In this document: one piece after another, positions 32,881 to 41,515 of the stretch | Position numbering within the stretch: the first letter of the stretch is position 1 | Layout: each line of letters begins with the position of its first letter | Translations under genes and position numbers: made by a program | From: a virus | Reading direction: 5' to 3' (one strand) | Length of the DNA: 64,000 bases | IMG/VR virus record: IMGVR_UViG_3300013103_000001 | Span: 1-64,000 of that record | Notes under the pieces: generated by a model | The model's input: only the letters and a program-made list of their open reading frames with translations | Told to the model about the DNA's origin: nothing | Database searches by the model: none

Positions 32881-33975
32881 ATGGACGTCCTTATGTTCCC
32901 GTTTGTGAGTTTAGTAGACAAGACAACTCATATTCCTCAGTTAGAAAAAGACGGCAACGTAAAAGTCATGAACAATGTCGCTAAAATTATTAAAAAAGAG
33001 TTTAACGCAGAGATAAAAACAATATACCCACGAGTCTGCAACCCGCTAATAGAAAGATATGACTTTCAATTCTCTCAAATCGGGAGGGCCATTCGAAAAA
33101 CGAACCCAGATATTATAATAAGCGACTTAGACGGCGTGTCTAGGAACGTTAAAGTGCTCTTAAAGCTCAAAAAAATCAAGAGCAAGTTAGTGACTAAAAT
33201 TAATTTCCCAGACTTTCCTGACGAAAAGAAAGCTTCTCCTGATACTAGTTTTTGGTTGAGGCAAGTCGACGGAGCACTCGCTTCAGACCTCACAGCTTTT
33301 CTCTCGAGCCCTCCAGAAAAGAAGTTCTTATGGTACCTCGAAAACTTTTGGGCAAACGACCTTATTTACAAATCAGACGTTAAGACTACAGTGTGGTCAG
33401 TCCTCGTAGACCCTAAAAAGATTAAGACTGGAGAGAAGTTCGAGAAAAAAACTATTTTATTTCTCGGGAGGATCACTTTCACTCCTGGAGAGTACACAAA
33501 TTGGAGGCTATTTGTAAAAAGTATAAAAGAACTTAAGAAAATTAGAGATGATTTTCAAGTCATAATGACAAACCCAAGTAAACAAGTCTCCGCTAAAGAG
33601 TTAGGAGCGATGGTCCCAAATTTAAACCCTCGATTTGAGTGTTTAGAGAACGAAGAGTACTACAAGTTATTGAGGAGGTGTCACGTCGTTTGTTCCTTAC
33701 AAGAGAAAGAAGGGACCGGAGGAGTTGGGTTTAGAGAAGCGGTGTTGAGTGGGTGTTTACCGGTAGTTTTAAGAAGTTCTTATTGCTATAACACACTATT
33801 TGGAGAGAAGTATAAGTTCTACGCGCGTAGAGACGAAAGAAGTATAGCAAAGGTTATTAGCGAAGCCCTGGACTGTAGAGACAAAGTTCAAGAGTTTGCA
33901 AAAAAGTGTGTAGAAAGAGAGTTTGAGAGTGGAGAAAAAAATATAGTAAAAGAGTTAAGAAATTTTATCGATTAA
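32881..33975 (+). CDS. GT-B fold (GT4-like) glycosyltransferase
   Basis: The C-terminal half has the glycogen-synthase-like nucleotide-sugar domain: TILFLGRITFTPGEYTNW, then LLRRCHVVCSLQEKEGTGGV and GFREAVLSGCLPVVLRSS, which matches the E-x7-E donor-binding motif region of GT4 enzymes. The N-terminal half is the acceptor domain. It transfers a sugar from a nucleotide donor in the cytoplasm, perhaps to DNA, proteins or lipids. GAAGGTG precedes the ATG. Its 3' end overlaps the converging GT-A-type gene by 21 bp, a paired arrangement that suggests related roles, such as glycosylating the large surface proteins. Confidence 0.8.
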   Translation: MDVLMFPFVSLVDKTTHIPQLEKDGNVKVMNNVAKIIKKEFNAEIKTIYPRVCNPLIERYDFQFSQIGRAIRKTNPDIIISDLDGVSRNVKVLLKLKKIKSKLVTKINFPDFPDEKKASPDTSFWLRQVDGALASDLTAFLSSPPEKKFLWYLENFWANDLIYKSDVKTTVWSVLVDPKKIKTGEKFEKKTILFLGRITFTPGEYTNWRLFVKSIKELKKIRDDFQVIMTNPSKQVSAKELGAMVPNLNPRFECLENEEYYKLLRRCHVVCSLQEKEGTGGVGFREAVLSGCLPVVLRSSYCYNTLFGEKYKFYARRDERSIAKVISEALDCRDKVQEFAKKCVEREFESGEKNIVKELRNFID

Positions 33976-35022
33976 GCGAGTCCAGAGTTTCATCTTTGAA
34001 GTTATATTTTCGAAGATTTTTCGAGTCACTCCTCTGAACACGGAGGACTTTTTCGCGAGTTTTTGAGCGAGTTCGTAATAACAGTCCGCGTAGTTTTTCG
34101 AGTAGAGGTCTTCTTCTAAGACAAGTTCCCAGAGTACTTCGTTGATGTGAAAGCCTATGAGTTCTTTTTTGAAGTCGTTAATTAAAAGTCGAGGCCTCCG
34201 TGAGTGCTGGCAAGCAGGTACACCGCAAGAAGTGTAATAGCCGAGCTTGTCTGCTATTTTTTTGACAAAAAGCCCGCTCCAGATATCGTCATACCTGTCT
34301 AAGCCGAACTCGTTCATCGGGAGTTGGTAAAACGCAGGGATTATTTCACTCCGAAACGCGAGGTTCATCGAGCACACTGTAGTGAAAGTCGCAGCATCTA
34401 AGGCAACGCTGTTCTTGACTGTTGAGATACGGATAGGGCAGACCCCAGTTTCGATAGAGCCTCCGTTCATTAGAATAGTGAATGAGTCTAAGTCAGGGGA
34501 CTCTGTCCAGAGGCCTTGGTTCAATATTGTCCTCCCAGTTTTTGTTTTAAAAGTGTACCTTGGAGTCTCTCCTCTGAGGGAGAACGGGAACCCTCGCGGG
34601 TGGAGCCCTCGAGGGGAGTCTGTGAGGCGGAGAGTGTTGTACCAATGAGTACTAGAAGAGACAGCGAGGAGTGTCTCTGAGTTTAACACATTAATGTGCT
34701 CGTCCAAGATACTGTTATTGACTATCACATCGTCGTCAAAAAAGAAACAGTAATCTGCTCCTTTCTCAAGAGCTACTAAAAGGCCAAAAGAGCTCTCTGC
34801 GTGGCATTTCTTTGGGATGAGGTCTCTAAGTTTTTTTGAGATGTTTCTTTGTTTAAACCACTCTTCTCGCTCTCTTGGGCCGAAGAACGAGGCTTCGCGC
34901 TCACTTAGGACGTTTTTATTATAACTTCTATGCTCTCCTTCATCAATTACAATAAAAGTAGCAGGGACCTGCGCAATAGAAGAGTGGAGCTCAGATATTG
35001 TAGGGATTATGACAGTTTTCAT
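33955..35022 (-). CDS. GT-A fold glycosyltransferase, reversibly glycosylated polypeptide-like
   Basis: The metal-binding D-x-D is in YCFFFDDDVIVNNS. It continues with THWYNTLR, RGFPFSLRGETP, GLWTESPDLDSFT, CSMNLAFRSEIIPAFYQLPM and LDRYDDIWSGLFVKKIADKL. This series is what I know from the RGP/GT75 and STELLO-like group, whose members are UDP-sugar mutases or self-glycosylating proteins. At 355 residues the length fits. The gene converges with the GT4-like gene. A TATA box lies near 35030-35045. Confidence 0.7.
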   Translation of the reverse strand: MKTVIIPTISELHSSIAQVPATFIVIDEGEHRSYNKNVLSEREASFFGPREREEWFKQRNISKKLRDLIPKKCHAESSFGLLVALEKGADYCFFFDDDVIVNNSILDEHINVLNSETLLAVSSSTHWYNTLRLTDSPRGLHPRGFPFSLRGETPRYTFKTKTGRTILNQGLWTESPDLDSFTILMNGGSIETGVCPIRISTVKNSVALDAATFTTVCSMNLAFRSEIIPAFYQLPMNEFGLDRYDDIWSGLFVKKIADKLGYYTSCGVPACQHSRRPRLLINDFKKELIGFHINEVLWELVLEEDLYSKNYADCYYELAQKLAKKSSVFRGVTRKIFENITSKMKLWTRLIDKIS

Positions 35023-35059
35023 AATAAAAAAATAAAATATATTTATATATAAATATTTC

Positions 35060-35344
35060 TTAGTATAAGATGTAAAAAAATGTGGTGAGGACGAGCGAAG
35101 TTATTATAAAATAAAACGAAAAGGCGCTGACGTTCGACTTCACTACTATGTTCGCGACGGTAGCACCGTACAAAAAGAACGAGACAGACTGCCATAAAGC
35201 TCGGCAAATGAGCAAAACGTCATCAAACGCAAACAAAAAAGAAGTGATCAAAGAATCCACTTTAATCATCAACAAGTACCACAGAAACATCACAAAGAAA
35301 GCGACAACGGTTTTTTCAAATTTAGTATTTATCCTCAAGTTCAA
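35060..35344 (-). CDS. Small membrane protein with three hydrophobic helices (TTG start)
   Basis: The start is TTG at 35342-35344, eight nt after GGAGG and directly behind the upstream TAA. The 94-residue protein starts MNLRINTKFEKTVVAFFVMF and has three hydrophobic segments. It is the last gene of the operon containing the VWA and MoxR genes, so it may be part of the same assembly process. No family is recognised. Confidence 0.65.
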   Translation of the reverse strand: MNLRINTKFEKTVVAFFVMFLWYLLMIKVDSLITSFLFAFDDVLLICRALWQSVSFFLYGATVANIVVKSNVSAFSFYFIITSLVLTTFFYILY

Positions 35345-35626
35345 TTAAACTCCCTCCAAAGCAGTCTCTATTACTTTAGTTATCGGGTCCTCGAAGTCTC
35401 GCGCGCTCCCGAGGAGAAAAAGCGAGACGGACATTTCTATAATTCGTTTGCGTTTCAAATCGAGGGAACAGTCGATTTTTATGAACCCTAGCTTGGACTT
35501 GAAACATTTTGCTGCTGCTTTTTCGAGAGTGTTAGAGATATTTTCTTTACTAAACTTGAGGAGCGTCGAAAACGGAGGCTTTGGGTCCTCGAAGCTGTAT
35601 TTTTCAGAAAAAAGGACTGCAGCTAT
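35345..35626 (-). CDS. Hidden gene with ATA start, 93 residues
   Basis: Between the VWA gene stop (TAA at 35627-35629) and the membrane gene, the frame is open for 94 codons and clearly protein-like (SEKYSFEDPKPPFSTLLKFS, then LEKAAAKCFKSKLGFIKIDC, ending DFEDPITKVIETALEGV). The first codon after the stop is ATA at 35624-35626, eight nt after GGAGG. No ATG, GTG or TTG occurs before residue 60. ATA initiation is the simplest reading; readthrough of the VWA stop is an alternative. The acid/basic mix predicts a small alpha/beta domain. No family is recognised. Confidence 0.7.
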   Translation of the reverse strand: MAAVLFSEKYSFEDPKPPFSTLLKFSKENISNTLEKAAAKCFKSKLGFIKIDCSLDLKRKRIIEMSVSLFLLGSARDFEDPITKVIETALEGV

Positions 35627-37891
35627 TTATTTTCCCTCCTTTGTGATTGTTTTGTCTATCCATTTTATTATTTTGTCTGGGAGGGCGTTTTCGACTGCTT
35701 CTTTTTTCATGTTGATTTTGACGTAGTCTAGGTCTAACTCTTTGAGGTACTTCACTAACTCGTTTTCACTCCCATCAGAGAGGATTACTGGGCAAATATA
35801 GATCCCTCGGTCTTTCGCTTCTTTAAGAGCAGCTAACGTGTATTTCCCGTCTGTAGGCTCTCCGTCTGTTATCAAGACCATGAAGTTCATGTCCCTGTTA
35901 TCTGAAAGAATTTTTTCTCCTGTTTTAATCGCAGCGGACATGGACGTGCGTCCTGATATGAACTTATCCCACTCGACTTTTTTGACCCTAGTCGCGGGGT
36001 CTTTGAGGACGTAGACGTTATCTGAAAACAAAATTGCTCCAGACTTGCCGTGAAGTTCTTCGTCGATAGCTGTACAAAAGGCTTTACCAACTGAGTTCGC
36101 AAATATCCTGAGCGGGACTCCTCTAATTGTGGTAGAGTCCATCGACCCGCTCGAGTCTATTAATATAACGCCGGAGACTCCTCCTCTATCTCTAACTCTA
36201 GAAAGAAAAGGGTTTATTCTCTCAATAGATTTTCCAGTACCTTTCTGGCGTAAGTATTCCTGAACAGAAAACCTACCGACAGTTGTTGCTTTCCAAGGCC
36301 TTCTAGTCCCTATTTTCATCTTCCTTAAAGCATCTGCGAGCCTACCGACAAACCGAGGGTCTGCTTTTATGTCGTAGTTCCCGCCGACTAGAGTGTTAAT
36401 TATCCCTAGAGCTTCTTCCTCAGACATTTTAGTGTTCTCAATAGCTTCTTCGATCTCTTCTAAATCTCTTTCGAGCATCTCGAAGTCCTCTTCTGTTAAA
36501 GAGATTGGGTTGACTTTTTCAGAGGCTTCTTTTTCTTTTTCGATTTCTTCTAAAGTTTGTTTCAAGCTCGATTTCATTTCTTCAGCTACTTTATTATATT
36601 TTTCAATTTCTTCCTCCGTTGCTCTTTTGAGCTTCCTTTTAGCTACAATGGCTTTAAGGTCTGAAGCCTGGTCGTCCATCTCTTTTGCAATATCTTCAAT
36701 TAGTTCTTTAGCTTTCTCCATCTGTGTCTTAACTTCGTCTAAGTCATTTTCTCCTTCGAGAACTCCTTCTATTTGTCCTAATGACAGTGCTCTCTTTCCT
36801 ATCTTATCTGCTTGTTCCTTAGCTTTTCCTTTTATTTCTTCGTCTTCAGTGCTATCGCTAACTTCCTCTAATTGTTCAGCTGCTTTGTTCATCTTTTCCC
36901 CAGCTTCTTTTAGGGCTTCTGTAATAGCTTCTTTTATGTCTTGAGTCTCGTCTTGCGTGTCGAGTTCTTTTCCTTCGAGCATAGAAGAAGCAGTCTCGTC
37001 GAGCGACATGGACCTAGGGATACCAGAGATGTCGTTAAAAGGGTTCCTCCCAGAGGCCATCCCTTCTCCACTCATTTTCATCTCTTTTGGTGTATGTAAG
37101 TTAAATGGGTCTTTCGAAGCTAACATAGCATCAGAAAGGTCTGCTTTTAGGTCATAAACACTATTAATCTTTGATAAGATTTGCTCTGCAAATTCTCGAG
37201 CTTTATAAATATCCTCCTCATTTTTAAATTTTTTTAGAGGTTCGGATATTTCGTCAAGAAGTTTTTTATTTTCAGGTTCAGGAGGCTCTCTATATCTCCC
37301 AAGGATGGCTTTTCCTGCAAATTCTTCTATGAAAGCGAGCCTCTTAAAGTCAACTCCTTTTTTAGCTGCAACTTCCCTAAGGCTCGGGATCACCAGAGTC
37401 TTCTTATTACCAACTCTTACAGTCCGGCTCTTGTTTTTTAGAGGCCTCATACTCACACATAGTTCATTAGAGAACTTCATCCACCTTTCAGCTCCTCCAT
37501 ATTTTTTGCCTGCGAGGTTTTCAATCCTCGCGTCTTCAATTATATTGAAGAGCTCGTTAAACCCTACGCTTTGGTTAAAAGACCTTGCGACTAAATTACG
37601 AAGGTTCCACGAGTCGAACCGGAGGTGCGCTGCTTCATGGCTCGCTAGTGCGTACATCACTAATGTCTTATAAGCTGGGTGTTTTACAGTCCACACGTCT
37701 CTTGGGAGGTATATCCCTCGACCGTCAGTATAAGCTATGTTCTCTTCGCTCTCTCTAATAGGGACTCTTTTGCCTGCGATTACTCTGGAAAGTTCGCACA
37801 AAGTCTTATAGGTCCTAACGAGCGGAGGGAGAGGCGCTCTTTTCCTTTCCGGAGCTCTCGTTCTTTGGCTGCGACGGGTTGGCTTGCTCAC
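35627..37891 (-). CDS. SKP-tagged metallopeptidase-VWA protein (MoxR partner)
   Basis: A GTG at 37889-37891, eight nt after GGAGG, starts the tag SKPTRRSQRTRAPERKR. Residues 85-89 are HEAAH, a zinc-metallopeptidase motif, with a downstream IIEDARIE that can give the third ligand, as in DUF2201/CobT-like proteins. A long charged helical region spans about 240-510. The C-terminal von Willebrand A domain has an intact MIDAS, D579-SSGS, with GRTSM and ITDGEPTDG. VWA proteins of this type work with the MoxR AAA+ protein encoded just upstream. In the large spindle-shaped virus ATV a MoxR/VWA pair is associated with tail formation. Confidence 0.85.
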   Translation of the reverse strand: MSKPTRRSQRTRAPERKRAPLPPLVRTYKTLCELSRVIAGKRVPIRESEENIAYTDGRGIYLPRDVWTVKHPAYKTLVMYALASHEAAHLRFDSWNLRNLVARSFNQSVGFNELFNIIEDARIENLAGKKYGGAERWMKFSNELCVSMRPLKNKSRTVRVGNKKTLVIPSLREVAAKKGVDFKRLAFIEEFAGKAILGRYREPPEPENKKLLDEISEPLKKFKNEEDIYKAREFAEQILSKINSVYDLKADLSDAMLASKDPFNLHTPKEMKMSGEGMASGRNPFNDISGIPRSMSLDETASSMLEGKELDTQDETQDIKEAITEALKEAGEKMNKAAEQLEEVSDSTEDEEIKGKAKEQADKIGKRALSLGQIEGVLEGENDLDEVKTQMEKAKELIEDIAKEMDDQASDLKAIVAKRKLKRATEEEIEKYNKVAEEMKSSLKQTLEEIEKEKEASEKVNPISLTEEDFEMLERDLEEIEEAIENTKMSEEEALGIINTLVGGNYDIKADPRFVGRLADALRKMKIGTRRPWKATTVGRFSVQEYLRQKGTGKSIERINPFLSRVRDRGGVSGVILIDSSGSMDSTTIRGVPLRIFANSVGKAFCTAIDEELHGKSGAILFSDNVYVLKDPATRVKKVEWDKFISGRTSMSAAIKTGEKILSDNRDMNFMVLITDGEPTDGKYTLAALKEAKDRGIYICPVILSDGSENELVKYLKELDLDYVKINMKKEAVENALPDKIIKWIDKTITKEGK

Positions 37892-37896
37892 AAAAG

Positions 37897-39507
37897 TTAA
37901 CCTCCAGCTAACCACTTGGTAGCGTTCTGTTTTACTTTTTCCTCCCAATCTCCATAAAGGCTGTCCCCGTATTCTTTTTTAATGTATTCTATTATCTCTT
38001 TGAGTTCTGCGCTTTTTTTCCCGGCTTTCAGGAACCGGTCGCAAACTTCATTAAAAAGTTGAGAGTTCATTTCTAAGGTCCCCTTTTTCTTGACGAGGTC
38101 TGCGTAGTGTTTTGACCCTATCACAGTCTCGATATGGGAGGTAGCCAATGCTTTAAACTCACTTGGGTCATCGACATTAATTAAACAGCTCCCGAGTATT
38201 TCAACAAAGTCTTTATATTTAGGAGGCCAGTTATTTTTTTCTATTTTTGCCCACGCAGCGAGCAAATGACAGAATTGAGTGAGGCCTCTCGACGTCGCTA
38301 GTTCTACAGCGTAATCAGAAGACACGCTTCTGAGACTTTCTACTACTGAATTTGGGACATCTGGGTGTAGGCCTAAAATCATGTCTAAAAGCTCTCCCAT
38401 TTGTGGAGAGAGCTTATTGTCTGTACCTAACCACAAATCTTTCAGCTTTTCATCCCCACGAGCTAATTGAGTGAGGATCTTTTCCATCCTCTTTCTTTCT
38501 TGCTTTGAGCCCATCCAAGTCATCCTGATGATCCCTCCGCTAAACCTATCTTTAAGAGCTTTGTTGAACCTATACGTACCTTCGTAAAGCGGGTTGTACG
38601 TCCCTATCACTCGAAACCCTTCTTTAGCAGTGACTTCACCATACGGAGTGTCGATCTTTCCTTCAGCCATTGCTGCGTTCAAAATAGCGGCGTCGTCTGG
38701 AGGGAGCATATTGATCTCGTCTAGCATTAATGGGACTCCATACTTCATTGCCATCACTAAGGGGCCGTCTCTCCAATAAGTCACAGTCCCGCCACTCTCT
38801 GTAGCTCTCATCCCTTCAGTCCCACGAAGTTCTAGAGCACTCATAGGGTTGCACGACATAGAGATGTATTTTTGTCCAAGGTCTCTAATTGCTTGTTTTA
38901 CCATCAAACTCTTTCCGCAGCCCGCAGGGCCTACTAAGAGGACGTGCTGGTTTTTAGTCTGCATGAGGAGTTCAAGTCGCTCTAACTCGTTTAATGACCC
39001 AATTTTCATATGAGGTATATACTCATAGCCTTTCTCGACCTTAGGAGACATAGGAGGCCTCCCTTCTCGCACTTCTACGCCATAGATCTCGACTCCTTTT
39101 GTAGGAGTCGGTGAGGGCTCTTCTTCTTTCTCTTCTGGAGGCGGAGAAGGAAGAGGAGTACTAACGATCTTTTCAACAGGTTCTAGAGAGGGCGGAGTCT
39201 TCAGGGGTTTCTTTCTTAACTGAGCGTTGTAGATAACGAGTATCCTTTTTGCCCACGTCATCTTATCTTTTGCGTCTTTAGGCACATTCCAAATTTTTTC
39301 CTTTCCTCCCTTGAGGATAGCTTCAATTGGTAAGTACCCGTATTCCTCTGTTTTGATAATCCTATATTCTTTGCCGTCTTTACTCGTATAGTGAGTTATC
39401 ATCTCTCCGGTGTTCATTGCTGTCCTAACTGCATTAATAAGAATGTCTCCTCGTACTGGTGCTTTTTCTCTTTTTTGAGAAGTTTTTTTACTAGTTGGTT
39501 TTGACAT
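37897..39507 (-). CDS. SKP-tagged MoxR-type AAA+ ATPase
   Basis: The ATG at 39505-39507 follows GGGTGAAAT and gives MSKPTSKKTSQKREKAP. After a small N-terminal domain and a proline-rich linker (about 110-145), the AAA+ domain has Walker A GPAGCGKS (193-200), Walker B LMLDEI (260-265) and the MoxR/CobS-type insertion with FRVIGTYNPLYEGTYRFNKA for sensor 1 and the arginine finger. MoxR proteins act as chaperones with a VWA partner, which is the next gene. Both partners carry the same N-terminal tag, suggesting common delivery. Confidence 0.88.
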   Translation of the reverse strand: MSKPTSKKTSQKREKAPVRGDILINAVRTAMNTGEMITHYTSKDGKEYRIIKTEEYGYLPIEAILKGGKEKIWNVPKDAKDKMTWAKRILVIYNAQLRKKPLKTPPSLEPVEKIVSTPLPSPPPEEKEEEPSPTPTKGVEIYGVEVREGRPPMSPKVEKGYEYIPHMKIGSLNELERLELLMQTKNQHVLLVGPAGCGKSLMVKQAIRDLGQKYISMSCNPMSALELRGTEGMRATESGGTVTYWRDGPLVMAMKYGVPLMLDEINMLPPDDAAILNAAMAEGKIDTPYGEVTAKEGFRVIGTYNPLYEGTYRFNKALKDRFSGGIIRMTWMGSKQERKRMEKILTQLARGDEKLKDLWLGTDNKLSPQMGELLDMILGLHPDVPNSVVESLRSVSSDYAVELATSRGLTQFCHLLAAWAKIEKNNWPPKYKDFVEILGSCLINVDDPSEFKALATSHIETVIGSKHYADLVKKKGTLEMNSQLFNEVCDRFLKAGKKSAELKEIIEYIKKEYGDSLYGDWEEKVKQNATKWLAGG

Positions 39508-39784
39508 ATATTTCACCCAATGGGTCTATTTTCTTTATCTCGGACCCTTTAGAGGCGCAAATTTTATACAAAATTGATGGGTTGTGCAGCTCCTTCATCT
39601 TTATTAGAATGTGTTCTTTGACGTCGAGCCTCTTCTCCAAAAAATTAGCGAAGTTGCTCGCTTCTTCGAAGCTCAAAAAATCAAAGACTGCGCACGTCTT
39701 ATGTTCGATAGGCACAACCACATACGCGCCAGGGATCCGCTCGAGTGTATCATCATTCTCGAGATATGCAATTAAATGATACAT
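39491..39784 (-). CDS. Small protein with the C-terminal module of the tandem paralogs
   Basis: The 97-residue protein starts MYHLIAYLENDDTLERIPGA. Its C-terminal half, HNPSILYKICASKGSEIKKI, matches the module N-P-S-x-L-x-K-[LI]-C-x-x-x-G found in the B paralogs at 27.4-29.4 kb. It overlaps the AAA+ gene by 17 bp. It may be an isolated single-domain member of that family. Confidence 0.6.
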   Translation of the reverse strand: MYHLIAYLENDDTLERIPGAYVVVPIEHKTCAVFDFLSFEEASNFANFLEKRLDVKEHILIKMKELHNPSILYKICASKGSEIKKIDPLGEIYVKTN

Positions 39785-39792
39785 AATTAAAT

Positions 39793-41130
39793 TTATATAC
39801 TTTGAGTATTTATATCTTTCTTAAGTTCGTGCCCAGCGTAAAGATAGCCTTCTTTCGTTAAAGAGACTCCGCCAAGCCTCCCTCTCTTGACTTTTATAAA
39901 GTTATTATCTCTCATCCGAGGGACTACGACCCTCTCGACATATCGGGACGGCTTTCCAATGATCTCAGCTATGTCTCCGACGAGTTCTCTTTTTGAAACT
40001 GTATTGCCCCTTACTGCTCTCCTCTCTAATAAATAATTTACAACTGTCAAAAACTCGTCTTTTGGAGTCCAGTCGAGGACGAGACAAGAGTCACAAAATA
40101 ATTTTGTAGAGAATAAAAAGCGTTTCAAATCGGCGGCTGCTACTTCTATGTCTTTTTTTTCGACAATAGCTCTATTTTCGAGAGACGCTATTGCACAAGA
40201 CATCTTCATGAGATTACGAGTGCAGTCAGCGATTATACTATAAATAAATTTAAGAGCGGGGCCGTTAGAGCGCGCTGCTAAAAAGTCTATAATGTTGTTA
40301 GCCTCATTTATAATTTCTTGAAGTACTGCTTGAGATAGCACAAACGTTGGGTTTTTTAATAAATAAGTATTTATATCTGTAGACCCTTTGCAAGCTTTGA
40401 GGAAGTTTGTCCAATTTCTCCACTCGATTTGAGTCGCAGATGGGTTGAGGACTTTTTTAGAAATACCTCCTTTGAGCTCAGATATTGGTGGTTCTATATA
40501 TATAATAAGCCCTCTTCTTAAGAGCCCTGTAGTCACGACGTTTTCTCCCACTGCGATTGGTTGGAGAAAAAATACACATGTGCACTCAGGGCAGAATGAG
40601 AGTGGGGCTGAGATTGGGACATCCACTCTCACTTTTTTTACTTCGTTTTGGAGCATAGGGTTTGTTGCAATTCTGATATAAGCTCTAATGTCTTCCTTTT
40701 CTTTATCTGCTAAGATGGGGTGACACTCGTCGAACGCACACATGTCTGCTTTTAAGTAGCCGTAGTTATTAACTGTGCGAATTTGCTGAAGAGACCTAGC
40801 TCCTTGGGAGGTCCCTAAGATGATCTTTTTCCCTATGAGGTGGTCTGGGTGAGGTTTTATACAGTTCTCAAATTTCTCATTGAGGCCTTCTATAGACTTT
40901 TTAAAAAAAGAGAATATTGTGCCTTTCCCACTCCCGCTCGGCATGACGTAAAACACGTTGAGCCTTTGGTCGAATATTTCAGACCCAAATTTAAGGGCCT
41001 TATACCTGTTAGCGTGGCAGATAAGTGAGTAGAATACACTTTTGCGAACAATTTCATACGATTGCCCATTAAGTTCAAAAATTTGGGTAAACTGATTGTA
41101 AATATCATAGTCCTCGAGTTTAGCAGTCAT
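39793..41130 (-). CDS. MCM-like AAA+ ATPase with C-terminal winged helix, candidate replication initiator/helicase
   Basis: Walker A is MPSGSGKGT, Walker B CAFDECH, and a sensor-1-like IRIATNPM is followed by a cysteine pair (CPEC) and GLLRRGLIIYI, where MCM proteins place the arginine finger. The last 90 residues form a winged helix (RELVGDIAEIIGKPSRYVER, then the wing KRGRLGGVSLTKEGYLYA). The order resembles MCM-type replicative ATPases, although it is divergent. It starts at ATG 41128-41130 just behind a TATA box and lies next to the iteron region, which fits an origin-binding initiator or helicase. DUF3987-type helicases are an alternative. Confidence 0.65.
   Translation of the reverse strand: MTAKLEDYDIYNQFTQIFELNGQSYEIVRKSVFYSLICHANRYKALKFGSEIFDQRLNVFYVMPSGSGKGTIFSFFKKSIEGLNEKFENCIKPHPDHLIGKKIILGTSQGARSLQQIRTVNNYGYLKADMCAFDECHPILADKEKEDIRAYIRIATNPMLQNEVKKVRVDVPISAPLSFCPECTCVFFLQPIAVGENVVTTGLLRRGLIIYIEPPISELKGGISKKVLNPSATQIEWRNWTNFLKACKGSTDINTYLLKNPTFVLSQAVLQEIINEANNIIDFLAARSNGPALKFIYSIIADCTRNLMKMSCAIASLENRAIVEKKDIEVAAADLKRFLFSTKLFCDSCLVLDWTPKDEFLTVVNYLLERRAVRGNTVSKRELVGDIAEIIGKPSRYVERVVVPRMRDNNFIKVKRGRLGGVSLTKEGYLYAGHELKKDINTQSI
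40425..40440. repeat. Copy of the dispersed CGATTTGAGTCGCAGA 16-mer
   Basis: Exact partner of 23565-23580, here read in a different phase (minus strand, ATQIE). Confidence 0.8.
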
Positions 41131-41165
41131 CAAAAATAAGATATTGAGACTAATTATATAAATCT
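41131..41165 (-). promoter_or_regulatory. Promoter of the MCM-like gene
   Basis: On the minus strand GATTTATATAATTAG (about 41148-41162) is a good archaeal TATA box 20-30 nt before the ATG at 41130, implying a leaderless or nearly leaderless transcript. Confidence 0.6.
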
Positions 41166-41218
41166 ACACTGATATTGTGCAATGAAATAATTCTCTCTCG
41201 TCGAGCCTAGAGTATATG

Positions 41219-41302
41219 AAAATATTATATTTTAAGACTTCCTAGTAGCCTAAAAAATATTATATCTCCAGAAACCTCCCAGAAGAGTTAGGCATATTAT
41301 AT
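41219..41302. repeat. Three AT-rich repeats at exact 36-bp spacing
   Basis: ATATTATAT occurs at 41222-41230, 41258-41266 and 41294-41302, each 36 bp apart, with loosely similar flanks. A fourth related TTATTATATTTT lies near 42085-42096. Easily melted direct repeats next to an MCM-like gene fit a DNA unwinding element. Confidence 0.7.
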
Positions 41303-41515
41303 TTTTTGCTGCGTTGTGTCTCACGTTAGTCTCACTTCAGCTGCGCGAGGCACTCTCTCAAAAATTGTACTTGAAGTCTCTAGTTTTTATGTCCAAAAGT
41401 AAAGATGTCGCTACTAAGGGATTTTTACCGCCTAAGCAATAAAACTACTCTCTGCCTGTAGAGCCATCACTTTCAACTTATTTGGTTTATTTTTATATTT
41501 TTTTTTTTATAGAGG

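Noticed and set aside
35345-35626. C-terminal extension of the VWA protein by stop codon readthrough
   Set aside because: A full Shine-Dalgarno site sits eight nt before the ATA, and other genes here use the same arrangement, so separate initiation is simpler; not fully excluded.
36393-36944. Plus-strand 183-residue frame rich in Ser and Leu
   Set aside because: It is the antisense of the charged helical region of the VWA protein; composition is that of a shadow frame.
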